This document shows, one piece after another, positions 25,894 through 34,901 of a DNA stretch of 64,000 nt. Below the pieces are notes generated by a model, which had not been told where the DNA came from, did not search any database, and saw only the letters and a list, made by a program, of their open reading frames with translations. The stretch spans positions 310,001-374,000 of the forward strand of contig JADKDZ010000001.1 of NCBI GenBank assembly GCA_016718265.1. The letters are read 5' to 3'. Position 1 is the stretch's first letter. Each line of letters starts with the position of its first letter. Origin of the DNA: Uliginosibacterium sp. Lineage in GTDB: Bacteria; Pseudomonadota; Gammaproteobacteria; Burkholderiales; Rhodocyclaceae. The position numbers and the translations under genes are program-made.

Positions 25894-26493
25894 ATGAACA
25901 TCCAGCTTGCCTGCTCGAAAGACGACGCCCCGGACACCTCGGCCAAGGCCGATCCCACGGAAGAGAAACTGCTCTTCAAATCCCGTTTCGTGATGATCTT
26001 TGGCGAAATCGACGACAAGATGGCGCAAGCCACCTGCCGGCGTCTGCTGGCGCTGGCGGCAGATTCCGATGCACCGATCACGGTGCTGATCTCCTCGCCG
26101 GGCGGCCACGTGGAATCGGGCGATGCGATCCACGACATGATCAATTTTGTCCGCGCGCCCGTCACGACGGTCGGCACCGGTTGGGTCGCCAGTGCGGGCG
26201 CCCACATCTTCCTCGCCCCGCCAAAAGAACGCCGTCTCTGCCTGCCGAACACGCGCTTCATGATTCACCAGCCGGCCGGCGGTGCGGGTGGTCAGGCCTC
26301 TGACATCGCCATCCAGGCCAAGGAAATCCTGCGTACCCGCGAGCGGATTGCCCGCGTGGTGGCGAAGCAGACCGGCAAGTCCTTCGAGGATGTGTCGGCT
26401 GACATGGAGCGCGACTACTGGATGAGCGCCGACGATGCCATTGCCTACGGCATAGTCTCGAAGATCATCACCAGCCATGCCGAGCTGGGCTGA
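25894..26493 (+). CDS. ClpP-family serine protease (solitary paralogue)
   Basis: 199 residues. The ClpP fold is clear: GEIDDKMAQ, ITVLISSPGGHVESGDAIHDMI, then the nucleophile Ser in GWVASAGAHIFLA, the His in NTRFMIHQPAGG, and the Asp in MERDYWMSADDAIAYGIVSKI. ClpP cuts proteins handed over by an AAA+ unfoldase. No clpX or tig neighbours it, so this is probably a second ClpP rather than the housekeeping copy. The Ser lies in ASAGA rather than the common ASMGA. A small Cys-containing protein gene follows 21 bp later. Confidence 0.85.
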   Translation: MNIQLACSKDDAPDTSAKADPTEEKLLFKSRFVMIFGEIDDKMAQATCRRLLALAADSDAPITVLISSPGGHVESGDAIHDMINFVRAPVTTVGTGWVASAGAHIFLAPPKERRLCLPNTRFMIHQPAGGAGGQASDIAIQAKEILRTRERIARVVAKQTGKSFEDVSADMERDYWMSADDAIAYGIVSKIITSHAELG

Positions 26494-26514
26494 GACCCGC
26501 CGCCCGCTGCAGCC

Positions 26515-26739
26515 ATGAGTGGCGCCTGGAGCTGCCCACATGATGCAAACGGCATCTGCCAGCGCGTGCAGGGCGCGGTGTGCGACCCGGGCATGCGCGG
26601 CTGCGAGCTGGAAGGCAAGGTGCGCTTTGCCAACGAGAGCCGCAACACGGCGCGCAAGCCGGTGAAGCCGCCGCCAGCCGTCGAGCCGGAGGCCGAGCCG
26701 CCTGCCAGGCCGACGCCGCGGCGACGCTTGCCCTTCTGA
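26515..26739 (+). CDS. Small four-Cys protein of unknown function
   Basis: 74 residues with Cys in WSCPHDANGICQRVQGAVCDPGMRGCELEGKV (split C-x7-C-x7-C-x6-C), suggesting a metal site, and a Pro-rich basic tail. It follows the ClpP gene by 21 bp on the same strand. No signal peptide. Family not known to me; ATG 26515 chosen because the Cys block follows directly. Confidence 0.55.
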   Translation: MSGAWSCPHDANGICQRVQGAVCDPGMRGCELEGKVRFANESRNTARKPVKPPPAVEPEAEPPARPTPRRRLPF

Positions 26740-26754
26740 CGCCCGCGACGGCGC

Positions 26755-27999
26755 TTACCAGCTGGCCTGGAAGGAGTCCGGCTTGAAGCGGGCGTCTCCG
26801 GTCACGCTGCGCATGTCGACGAATTCAAAGTCCGCCATGCGCAAGCTCTGCAGCTGGCTGATGGTCTGGCTGCTCCAGCGCGCACTGGGCTCCCCCTGTA
26901 CGTAAAGGTCCGAGCCGATATCGGCCACCAGCAAGCCGTAGCGCTGCATCGCCCGCGCCAAGGCCCTGGCCTGCGTGCTCCAGGCCGCCGGCGGGTTGAA
27001 GCCCGCCTTCAGCCGCAGACGGCTGCCGAAGGGAATGCCGTTTGCCGTGGCACCGCCTGCACGATGACGTGCCGGCCAGACATAGGTGTTGGTGAGCACG
27101 CTGTCGCGGAAGGTGACACGGAAGGCATGACGAATGTCACCTGCATCGGCTTCGTCGGCACGCACCAGCAAGGGCGTGATCGGTAGCCCGGCGGCATCGG
27201 CCGAGGTCCAGCTGTCCGGCCGCATCGCATGGCTGTTGAGATCCCAGGCGGCGGTTGAATAGGCGGTCCACTGACCGTCCACGTAATAGCTGAAGTAGCT
27301 TTCCCAGAGCCGGCAGGCGCCACTTTCAACGACCAGGACATGTCGGTCGCCGCAGCTGCGGGCGTCGTTGCACTGCCCGCCCTCGGCTTTCAGACTGGCC
27401 GCCGCCGGATACGGGAAACGCAGCTGGCTGGCCGGAAAGCGCGCGCAGCCCCGTTCCAGCGAAAACCCACCGCCTTGCGGGATGGCGCAGTCGCTCTCCT
27501 CCGGCACGCCGTCTCCGTTCCCGGCACGGGGGTCATTCGTCTGAAAGGACACGCCGGGCCAGGCCAGACTGGCGCCACTGACCACGTTGTAGGGGATGCC
27601 GTAATAGGTCTGCCAATCCTGCTGATTCTCGCTCTGCCCCCAGTCGGCATGCAGGCTGCGGTTGCCGATCAGGGCGATCCAGGCATTGCTCGACGCATGT
27701 GCGGGGAAGCGGCTCGCGTCATCGACAGGCTGGTTGAACACGGCGCTCGCCGGGAAGACCTCGCAGCCGCCAATCAGCGGTGCGCCACCGGCGCCAGAGG
27801 ACGACGAAGAAGAGGAACTGGACGACGAGGACGAGGCGCCCGCCCCACTGCTTGAGCTGCTTGAGCTGCTCGACGAACTCGAACTGCTGGCGCTGCCGGG
27901 CGGCGTCGCGCCCCCCTCTGCCGCCCCGCCGCCACCGCCACAGGCCAGCAGGGCCACCGTCACGGCCATGATCACTATCCAGGATTTCCATGCACGCAT
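26755..27999 (-). CDS. Poly-serine-linker lipoprotein of unknown function
   Basis: 414 residues from ATG 27999. The start MRAWKSWIVIMAVTVALLACGGGGG is a lipoprotein signal with lipobox LLAC. Two runs of 13 or more Ser separated by GAGA form a flexible linker (residues about 38-75), and a folded domain of about 330 residues with several Cys pairs follows (GGCEVFPAS, SDCAIPQGG, GQCNDARSCGDRH, GACRLWESYF). Poly-Ser linkers are typical of secreted carbohydrate-active or surface proteins. The C-terminal domain is not recognised. Convergent with the 26515 gene. Confidence 0.7.
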   Translation of the reverse strand: MRAWKSWIVIMAVTVALLACGGGGGAAEGGATPPGSASSSSSSSSSSSSSSGAGASSSSSSSSSSSSSGAGGAPLIGGCEVFPASAVFNQPVDDASRFPAHASSNAWIALIGNRSLHADWGQSENQQDWQTYYGIPYNVVSGASLAWPGVSFQTNDPRAGNGDGVPEESDCAIPQGGGFSLERGCARFPASQLRFPYPAAASLKAEGGQCNDARSCGDRHVLVVESGACRLWESYFSYYVDGQWTAYSTAAWDLNSHAMRPDSWTSADAAGLPITPLLVRADEADAGDIRHAFRVTFRDSVLTNTYVWPARHRAGGATANGIPFGSRLRLKAGFNPPAAWSTQARALARAMQRYGLLVADIGSDLYVQGEPSARWSSQTISQLQSLRMADFEFVDMRSVTGDARFKPDSFQASW

Positions 28000-28164
28000 C
28001 TTGATCGCTCCCCGGGTCGCTGCGTGGGTACTACCTTGCCACGCGCCCGCTCGAAGCGGCCAGGCCGTTCGGCGCCTCGCGCGGTCGGCCTCGGGGCTTC
28101 CGGCGCCGCGCATCCGCGCGTAGCATCGCGTGATCCTCGGCATTCACCTTACGGAGAGCAGGAC

Positions 28165-29193
28165 ATGGACTATCGACAGTTGGGCGGCTCAGGCCTCAAG
28201 GTACCCGTACTCAGCCTGGGCACGGGCACCTTTGGCGGCGGCAGCGAGTTCTTCCGCGCCTGGGGCAGCACGCAGGTCGAGGAGGCCACGCGCCTCATTG
28301 ACGTCGCCATCGAGGCAGGCGCGAATCTGTTCGACTCGGCCGATGTGTATTCCAATGGCCTGGCCGAAGAGATTCTCGGCAAAGCCATCGCGGGCAAGCG
28401 CGACAAGGTGCTGATCTCGACCAAAGCAACGTTTACGACTGGCACAGGGCCGAACGATGTCGGCGCCTCGCGCCATCACCTCATCGCCGCCTGCGAAGCC
28501 TCGCTGCGCCGGCTCGGCACCGATTACATCGATCTGTGGCAGATGCATGCCTTCGATGCGCTGACCCCGGTCGAAGAAACCCTAAGGGCGCTGGACGACC
28601 TCGTGACGGCGGGCAAGGTGCGCTACATCGGTTGCTCGAACTTCTCCGGCTGGCATCTGATGAAATCGCTGGCGGTCTCGGACCGGCACGGCTGGTCGCG
28701 CTATGTGGCGCATCAGGCTTACTACTCGCTGCTCGGGCGGGAATATGAGTGGGAGCTGATGCCGCTCGGCCTGGACCAGAAGGTGGGGGCGCTGGTCTGG
28801 AGCCCGCTTGCCGGCGGCATGCTATCGGGCAAGATCGGACGCAACCGCCCCGCCCCGGCCGGCTCGCGCATTGCAACTCAGGGAGCCGAGCCACCTGCGA
28901 TAGCCGACGAGCTGCTGTACGCCGTGACCGACGTGCTCGACGCCCTGGCGGCTGAAACCGGGCACAGCGTCTCGCAGATCGCGCTCAACTGGCTGTTGCA
29001 ACGGCCCACCGTTTCCAGCGTCATCATCGGTGCACGCAACGAAACCCAGTTGCGCCAGAACCTCGCCGCTGCTGATTTCACGCTCAGTGCCGAGCAGGTC
29101 AGCCGGCTGGATGCAGTCAGTCAAAAGACGCCGGTCTATCCCTACTGGCATCAGCGCAACACCTTTACCAAACGCAACCCGCTGCCGGTCTGA
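28165..29193 (+). CDS. Aldo-keto reductase
   Basis: 342 residues from ATG 28165, with GGAGAGCAGG upstream; the frame is open further upstream but overlaps the lipoprotein gene region. Catalytic tetrad residues are visible: Asp and Tyr in DSADVYSNGLAEE, Lys in VLISTKATF, and His in LWQMHAFD. The C-terminal NADPH-binding segment is SSVIIGARNETQLRQNLAA. Length fits the YajO/IolS-like branch of NADPH-dependent oxidoreductases. Cytoplasmic; substrate unknown. Followed 38 bp later by an S41 protease lipoprotein gene. Confidence 0.9.
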   Translation: MDYRQLGGSGLKVPVLSLGTGTFGGGSEFFRAWGSTQVEEATRLIDVAIEAGANLFDSADVYSNGLAEEILGKAIAGKRDKVLISTKATFTTGTGPNDVGASRHHLIAACEASLRRLGTDYIDLWQMHAFDALTPVEETLRALDDLVTAGKVRYIGCSNFSGWHLMKSLAVSDRHGWSRYVAHQAYYSLLGREYEWELMPLGLDQKVGALVWSPLAGGMLSGKIGRNRPAPAGSRIATQGAEPPAIADELLYAVTDVLDALAAETGHSVSQIALNWLLQRPTVSSVIIGARNETQLRQNLAAADFTLSAEQVSRLDAVSQKTPVYPYWHQRNTFTKRNPLPV

Positions 29194-29231
29194 GCCGCGC
29201 TTTCGGCCACATGCAAGAGGATATTCAGAGA

Positions 29232-30635
29232 ATGAAGACAAAGCTGCTATGGATTGGCCTGGCGTTGTTGACCGCCTGCGGCGGCGGGGGTGGCGACGGC
29301 GGTTCGACGAGCAACTCCCGCGCGCTCGCCGATCTCTGCGCCCAGCCGCGCTCAGGCACGGCAGACCGGCAAGGCACACTTGCCGACGAGAAGTCCTATC
29401 TGCGTACGTTTGTCGACGAGACCTACCTCTGGTATCAGGACGTGCCGAAGGACCTCAAGCCGGATGACTTCGCCACGGCACAGGACTACTTCGCGCAACT
29501 GAGAACCCGGAAGAAAACTGCCTCCGGCGCGGACGTCGACCAGTTCCACTGGTCACAGACCACCGAGTCCTACCGTGCCGCGGCATCCGGCATCGAACAG
29601 GACTATGGCATTCAGTGGGCGGCACAAGCCAGTTCGCCGCCGCGCAACTGGATTGTTGCCGAAGTCGCGCCAGGCTCCCCCGCGGCACGCGCCAGCGTGC
29701 GCCGCGGCGACGTGCTCACGTCGATCGATGGCTTCGACTTCGTGGAGGAGCGCAGCGTGGACGGCGTAGCCGCGCTGAATGAAGGCCTGTACCCCACCGT
29801 GCTGCGTCCGCACCGCTTCGGCTTCAACGGCAAAGCAGAGATCAGTCTGACCCCGACAAGCTATACGGTGGCGACCGTGAAGAACGTGAAGATCATTCCG
29901 ACCGCTACGGGTGCGGTTGGGTATTTCATTTTTGACGCGCATCTTGCCAAGTCGGAGGCGGAACTTTCGGCGGCCATCGCGCAACTCAAGGCCGCCAACA
30001 TTACGGATCTGGTGATCGACTTGCGCTATAACGGCGGCGGCCTGGTCTACATCGCCAGCGAGCTGGCCTACATGATCGCCGGGCCCCGCCACACCGCGGG
30101 GCGGACCTTCGAGCGCCTGACCTACAACGACAAGCGCAGCGCGGAGAACGAGTCCATCCCGTTTCTGGCCACCGGCTCGGCCGGTCAGGCCTTGCCCTAT
30201 CTGGGCTTGACGCGCGTAAGCCTGCTGGTCACACGCGACACGGCTTCCGCCAGCGAGTCGGTCATCAACAGCCTGCGCGGCGTCGATCTGGAGGTCATGC
30301 TCATCGGCGACACCACGCGCGGCAAGCCCTATGGCTTCGTCCCGCAGGACAACTGCAGCTACACCTACTTTGCAATCCAGTTCAAGGGCGAGAATGACAA
30401 AGGCTTTGGCGACTATGCCGATGGGTTTGCGCCGGACTGCGAGGTCACGGACGACTACAGCCACCTGCGCGGCGACACGGAAGAGGCGATGCTGAAGGCC
30501 GCGCTCGCCTACCGGCAGAGCGGCGTGTGCCCGAGCAAGTCCAGTCGCCTGGGCTTGGGGTCGGGCCCGCGCTATTCACTGGTGCGGCCCGTCAGCAAGG
30601 AAGCCCGCATTTACACCGGCTGGCCTGGCCGCTGA
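29232..30635 (+). CDS. S41-family peptidase lipoprotein
   Basis: 467 residues from ATG 29232 (MKTKLLWIGLALLTACGGGGGDGG, lipobox LTAC with Cys16). An N-terminal helical region contains SYLRTFVDETYLWYQDVP, followed by a PDZ domain (WIVAEVAPGSPAARASVRRGDVLTSIDG) and the S41 catalytic domain, with LVIDLRYNGGGLV, the nucleophile Ser in TASASESVINSLRG and the Lys in DTTRGKPYG. This is a C-terminal processing protease-type serine/lysine protease anchored in the envelope. An upstream ATG at 29211 would add seven residues. Convergent with ndh. Confidence 0.88.
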   Translation: MKTKLLWIGLALLTACGGGGGDGGSTSNSRALADLCAQPRSGTADRQGTLADEKSYLRTFVDETYLWYQDVPKDLKPDDFATAQDYFAQLRTRKKTASGADVDQFHWSQTTESYRAAASGIEQDYGIQWAAQASSPPRNWIVAEVAPGSPAARASVRRGDVLTSIDGFDFVEERSVDGVAALNEGLYPTVLRPHRFGFNGKAEISLTPTSYTVATVKNVKIIPTATGAVGYFIFDAHLAKSEAELSAAIAQLKAANITDLVIDLRYNGGGLVYIASELAYMIAGPRHTAGRTFERLTYNDKRSAENESIPFLATGSAGQALPYLGLTRVSLLVTRDTASASESVINSLRGVDLEVMLIGDTTRGKPYGFVPQDNCSYTYFAIQFKGENDKGFGDYADGFAPDCEVTDDYSHLRGDTEEAMLKAALAYRQSGVCPSKSSRLGLGSGPRYSLVRPVSKEARIYTGWPGR

Positions 30636-30656
30636 CGCGGCGCCGCAATCCGCGCC

Positions 30657-31976
30657 TCAGTGCAACTTGATGCGCGGGTTGCGGATGCGATCGATCGCCT
30701 CAACCCAGGTGGCCAGCCAGGTGCGGAACGCGCCGTTGATGGCCACCTGATGGTGTTTGTGCAGCGACCAGTACATCCATTTGGCAAACAGGCCTTCGAT
30801 GAAAACGCTGCCCTGACGAATGCCCCCCATCAGGCTGCCGACGGTGCTGTACTCGCCGAATGAGACCAGCGAGCCGCGATCCTTGTAGGTGAACTTCAGC
30901 GGCGTCTTGCCATCCAGAACCCGCGCAATCGATTTTGCCAGCAGCATGGCCTGCTGATGCGCGGCCTGGGCGCGGGGCGGTACGAAACCCTGGCCTTCAT
31001 CATTGATCGGGCAGGCCGCGCAGTCGCCAAAGGCAAAGATGGACGCGTCGGTGGTGCTTTGCAGCGTGCGGTCCACCTCGATCTGGTTCAGGCGGTTGGT
31101 GGCGAGCCCGCCAAGATTCTTGAGGAATTCTGGCGCCTTGATGCCGGCGGCCCAAACCGTGAGCCGGCTCGGAATGAACTTGCCGCTGCCCATCTGCACG
31201 CCCGCAGCGGTGACTTCGACCACTTTTTCGTTGGAATGAATGTCGATATCCAGCTTGCGCAGCTCGTGCGAGACGGCCGAAGACACGCGCTCGGGCAGCA
31301 GCGGCAAAATACGCGGCGCGGCGTCCAGGATCACGATCTTGAAGTCGCGCTCCGGGTGCAGATTCTGCAAACCGTAGCTGTCCATGATGCGCGCGGTCAT
31401 ATGCAGTTCGGCCGCCAGCTCGACGCCCGTCGCGCCACCGCCGATGATCGCCACGGTAAAGCGCCCTGCACCAGGCGCGTTGGCGTTGGATTGCGCGCGC
31501 AAGGAGGCATCGATCAGCTTGCGGTGAAAGTTCTGCGCGGCCAGCGCTGAGTCGAGAAAGATGCAGTGCTCGCGCGCACCCGGCGTGTTGAAGTCATTGC
31601 TCTGGCTGCCGATGGCAAGCACGAGCCTGTCATACGTCATGGTCGACTCCGGCACCAGGATCTCGCCCTCGGCGCTCAGCACCGGCGCGAGGCGAATCTC
31701 CTTCGTGGCGCGATCCAGGCCGATCAGCTCGCCCAGGCGGAAGCGGAAGTGGTGACGCCAGCCCAGCGCCAGATACTCAATCTCTTCGGCGTGGGAATCC
31801 ATGGTACCGGCAGCCACCTGGTGCAGCAGCGGCTTCCAGACGTGGGTGCGCGAGCGATCGATCAGGGTGATGGTTGCCCGCCCCTTCTTGCCCAGGGTCT
31901 TGCCGAGCTTGACGGCCAGTTCCAGACCACCGGCACCGCCGCCGACAATCACGATATTTTCAGTCTTGTTGTTCAC
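30657..31976 (-). CDS. ndh: Type II NADH dehydrogenase
   Basis: 439 residues. Two Rossmann motifs are present: IVIVGGGAGGLELAVKLG near the N-terminus (FAD) and VAIIGGGATGVELAAELH at about 175 (NADH), plus VFAFGDCAA-like FAD contact (SIFAFGDCAACP). The C-terminus is amphipathic, as in membrane-bound NDH-2. It oxidises NADH and reduces quinone without pumping protons. It stands alone; a MerR-type regulator is divergent upstream. Confidence 0.93.
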   Translation of the reverse strand: MNNKTENIVIVGGGAGGLELAVKLGKTLGKKGRATITLIDRSRTHVWKPLLHQVAAGTMDSHAEEIEYLALGWRHHFRFRLGELIGLDRATKEIRLAPVLSAEGEILVPESTMTYDRLVLAIGSQSNDFNTPGAREHCIFLDSALAAQNFHRKLIDASLRAQSNANAPGAGRFTVAIIGGGATGVELAAELHMTARIMDSYGLQNLHPERDFKIVILDAAPRILPLLPERVSSAVSHELRKLDIDIHSNEKVVEVTAAGVQMGSGKFIPSRLTVWAAGIKAPEFLKNLGGLATNRLNQIEVDRTLQSTTDASIFAFGDCAACPINDEGQGFVPPRAQAAHQQAMLLAKSIARVLDGKTPLKFTYKDRGSLVSFGEYSTVGSLMGGIRQGSVFIEGLFAKWMYWSLHKHHQVAINGAFRTWLATWVEAIDRIRNPRIKLH

Positions 31977-32156
31977 TTGGATGTTCTCGACAGGCTGTTA
32001 GTTTCGCTTCGAATATAACGGCTGGAATCCCCTCCGCCAATAATGCTTTTGAATCCCGGAATCAGCCCGGTAGATGAATCACGCGCACGTCGCGCCACAC
32101 GACCGTAAAATCGCGTGCATCGGGCACATATTCTTGTGCGCCTCGGAGCACTCTCA

Positions 32157-32534
32157 ATGTTCATTGGTGAATTGGCCAAACGCAGCCAGGCCACGATCAA
32201 GGCCCTGCGCCTGTACGAATCTCTCGGTCTGCTCGGCCCCGTGCAGCGCCAGGGCAAGTACCGCGTCTACGGCGCGGAGGCCCTGCAGCAAGTCCAGCTG
32301 ATCCGTCACGCGCAGCGCCTGGGTTTCCGGCTGGCCGAGCTGCAGTCGCTCATCCATCATCACAACGGCGCCCCCGACTGGTCGGGCATCCAGCATCAGC
32401 TTGCGCAGAAATCCGAGGCCATCCGTGGCGAGATCCTGCGCCTGGAGGCGCTGCAGGACGAGCTGCACCGCCTCCAGACCGAGCTGAGCCTTTGTCTCAA
32501 CGCGCCGAGTCAAGTACCTGAGCGCTGCGTTTGA
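32157..32534 (+). CDS. MerR-family transcriptional regulator
   Basis: 125 residues from ATG 32157 (MFIGELAKRSQATIKALRLYESLGLL), the canonical MerR winged helix with residues 1-70 and VYGAEALQQVQLIRHAQRLGF, then a coiled-coil dimerisation helix (95-120). No metal-binding Cys cluster except a late Cys pair, so the effector is not obvious. Divergent from ndh and 60 bp upstream of a quinone reductase-like gene, which it may control. Confidence 0.87.
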   Translation: MFIGELAKRSQATIKALRLYESLGLLGPVQRQGKYRVYGAEALQQVQLIRHAQRLGFRLAELQSLIHHHNGAPDWSGIQHQLAQKSEAIRGEILRLEALQDELHRLQTELSLCLNAPSQVPERCV

Positions 32535-32593
32535 CTCTCCCCCTTGGGGCAGACTTATGCTGAGGACTCCTTCCCTCGCAGAGATTCTGAACC

Positions 32594-33175
32594 ATGGAAA
32601 AGAAACGTGTCCTCGTCATACTGGGTCACCCCGCCACCAACGGATTTTCGGCAGCGATGGCCAGCGCCTACGCCCGGTCCGCGCGCGAAGCCGGCCACGA
32701 AGTCCGCGAAATCGCGCTGGGTGAGCTGAGGTTTGACCCAAGCCTGCACCAGGGCTACCAGCAGATCCAGCCCCTGGAGCCGGATCTAGAGAAAGCCCGC
32801 GCGGACATCCTCTGGGCACAGCACCTGGTGTTTGCCTACCCGATCTGGTGGGGCTCGGTACCGGCCGTGCTAAAGGGTTTTCTCGACCGGACATTCCTGC
32901 CGGGCTTCGCCTTCAAGTACCGCGAAGGCAAACACTTCCCCGACAAGCTGCTGGCCGGGCGCACAGGCCAGCTGCTCGTCACCATGGACACCCCACCCTG
33001 GTTCTTCCGTTGGGTATGGCATGCGCCCGGCATTCACCAGATGAAGACCACGACGCTGGAGTTCTGCGGCGTCAGCCCGGTCAAGGTGCTGAGCTGCGGG
33101 CCGATCCTGGGCTCAAGCGACAAGAAGCGCGAGCGCTGGCTGCAGCAGGCTCGCCGCCTCGCCGCACGGATCTGA
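32594..33175 (+). CDS. Flavodoxin-fold NAD(P)H dehydrogenase (quinone) family protein
   Basis: 193 residues with the flavodoxin-like fold of the MdaB/KefF/NQO1 group: RVLVILGHPATNGFSAAMA (FMN phosphate loop), LVFAYPIWWGSVPAVLKGFLDRTFLPGFAF and TMDTPPWF. These enzymes reduce quinones by two electrons using NAD(P)H. The gene lies 59 bp after a MerR-type regulator, so a redox- or drug-responsive pair is plausible. Confidence 0.88.
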   Translation: MEKKRVLVILGHPATNGFSAAMASAYARSAREAGHEVREIALGELRFDPSLHQGYQQIQPLEPDLEKARADILWAQHLVFAYPIWWGSVPAVLKGFLDRTFLPGFAFKYREGKHFPDKLLAGRTGQLLVTMDTPPWFFRWVWHAPGIHQMKTTTLEFCGVSPVKVLSCGPILGSSDKKRERWLQQARRLAARI

Positions 33176-33180
33176 GCGGA

Positions 33181-33624
33181 CTAGAGCTGAACCAGGCGCA
33201 CGCCAGCCCGCGCGCACGGTGGCTCGCGCAGCCAGGCGCTCAGGGCTTCGATCAGCTGCGCGAGGCTGATGCGAACATCAGCGCCGTCGTGCTGCATCTG
33301 CGCCTGCAGGGCGGGCATCATCAGCGCCAGTCCACCAACAGCCACGGTCGAGTCCGCCCCACACAGCGCGTCCCGCAACGCGGCCAGGCGCGCGAGGAAC
33401 GCCTCGCAAACCTCGGCGGACAAGTAAGTCTCGCGCTTGCTGGCCTGGCGCGCATACCCCGGCCAGGCAGCTTCGAGGCTGGCTTCCAGAAACCCGAAGG
33501 CACTTCGCGAGATGAACACCGCGGCCGCCCGCGCCTGAGCGTCGTCCACCGCACCGGGGACAAATGCCACACAGGGGAACGACCCCACTTCGCCGACGCG
33601 CAGCAATCGAAAATCGAGTCTCAT
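33181..33624 (-). CDS. Protein of unknown function
   Basis: 147 residues from ATG 33624, no signal peptide, moderately hydrophobic with GLALMMPALQAQM and ISLAQLIEALSAWL helices. Ends 5 bp from the end of the convergent quinone reductase-like gene. I do not recognise the family. Length, convergent placement and codon use support a real gene. Confidence 0.5.
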   Translation of the reverse strand: MRLDFRLLRVGEVGSFPCVAFVPGAVDDAQARAAAVFISRSAFGFLEASLEAAWPGYARQASKRETYLSAEVCEAFLARLAALRDALCGADSTVAVGGLALMMPALQAQMQHDGADVRISLAQLIEALSAWLREPPCARAGVRLVQL

Positions 33625-34398
33625 GTGTCACACCCACCGGCCGGTCGATCACGGCAGGTTGACGCCTGCGGCAGCGCGTCGCGCACAGACTCAGTCTGGC
33701 ATCGTAGAAATCGGCTCATATTCTTCCTTCAGGTTCAGCGCCGCCATTCTAGCCACTGTCGCGCTGGGCGCACTACCCAGCAGCCTACCCGGAAAGCCGC
33801 TCCCAGACTGGCTCTCCAGCACGGTACCCGGAGAGCCAATCCTGGCGCGGCTGACCGGGCATGCTCAATTAAGGACAGCTCGCCCCGCGTAAGGTCACTA
33901 GATAAACTAAGTCTCGCGCACACGTCTTCCAGTCCCGCGTTACACGGCACCTCACCCGTGCAATTTTCCGCACTGCAGGCGCCTGCTAACGCCTGATCTG
34001 CTGGGGATTACCCACACTCGCACGCTGCGCTGCATCATCCGCTCACGGGCTTCTTCCTCTATCCCGATCTGCCTTGCCCCTTAGTCCATGCTCTGCGGCC
34101 GTGACAACTGAGCAGCGCCCTGCATGACCGCCATTGCTTCGGCGGCGTGCGCCAAGACGCTTGATTTCTCGGCACTTATCCTGCTGCCGCACTTGCCGAG
34201 TATGGCGTTGCCATGTCGAGCAGAACAGGCTTCACGCACTTCGGACAGGCGGCCGCTCTCGCGCACGGACTGACTTGCCCCTTGGTCGGGTTGCCCGAGC
34301 CTCAAGCGGCATGACTCAATGCCGTACAGACAACATGGTCCATGCGCTGCCAGACCGAGCCGGCTGCCCCCTCCCAAGTACACGCTGAAGCCCACAAC
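33625..34398. other. Long gap without a supported gene
   Basis: About 770 bp. Open frames at 33623-33892 (+) and 34081-34395 (-) exist, but neither has a family motif, a signal or a convincing ribosome binding site. In-frame stops break up longer frames. No hairpin with a T-run, no repeat family copy and no tRNA seen. It may contain degraded coding sequence. Confidence 0.4.
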
Positions 34399-34881
34399 AT
34401 GACACTACTCGCGAAGCTCCTCTCCACCGACCTTGCCAGAATCTCATCCGCTTGCCACGGCGTGCGTGGCCTGCACGACATGCGACAGTTGCGAACACTG
34501 GCTGAGCATCTCGACGAGATCCGGCAACACGCCCATGCCGTGGCAGCGCTCACGGCAGAGCACGAACGCCTGCCCGCCCTGGATTTTGTGCTCCACAAGC
34601 TGGAGCACGTCCGCAAGTCCTCGCAGTGTCTGTGTGCGCTGTACCTTGTGGACGACCTGTTCAGCCCGGTCGACGAAGCCCGCCAGGGGAATATCCGCAT
34701 CCTGGATACCGTGCGGACAGGTGAAGTGCTGGATCACTACGCGTGCCAGTGCACACATTGCGGCGCACGCTACGAGGTCGAAGAAAACGAGTATTACCGC
34801 ACCTGGTGGGCCTGGCGGGTCTCCCCCACCCGACCGCTGGCTCGCCCGGCGCCCAGCCAAGCCATCGCCGTACACGCCTGA
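34399..34881 (+). CDS. Small zinc-ribbon-like protein of unknown function
   Basis: 160 residues from ATG 34399 (MTLLAKLLSTDLARISSACHG). The N-terminal two thirds are helical; near the C-terminus YACQCTHCGARYEVEENEYYRTWWAW holds a CxCxxC group that could bind a metal. No membrane segment. Convergent with nrtR, 20 bp apart. Not recognised. Confidence 0.5.
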   Translation: MTLLAKLLSTDLARISSACHGVRGLHDMRQLRTLAEHLDEIRQHAHAVAALTAEHERLPALDFVLHKLEHVRKSSQCLCALYLVDDLFSPVDEARQGNIRILDTVRTGEVLDHYACQCTHCGARYEVEENEYYRTWWAWRVSPTRPLARPAPSQAIAVHA

Positions 34882-34901
34882 GGCGGGTCATCTCCGGCAC
34901 A

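Noticed and set aside
25711..26541. Long N-terminal extension of the GbsR-type regulator (457-residue frame)
   Set aside because: The extension runs antisense through clpP and lacks regulator features; GTG 25710 fits the family length.
27780..27900. Simple repeat or CRISPR-like pattern
   Set aside because: It is the Ser-codon-rich linker of the lipoprotein gene on the minus strand.
34081..34395. 104-residue minus-strand frame in the 33.6-34.4 kb gap
   Set aside because: Looked briefly like a chemoreceptor tail, but no conserved block could be confirmed.
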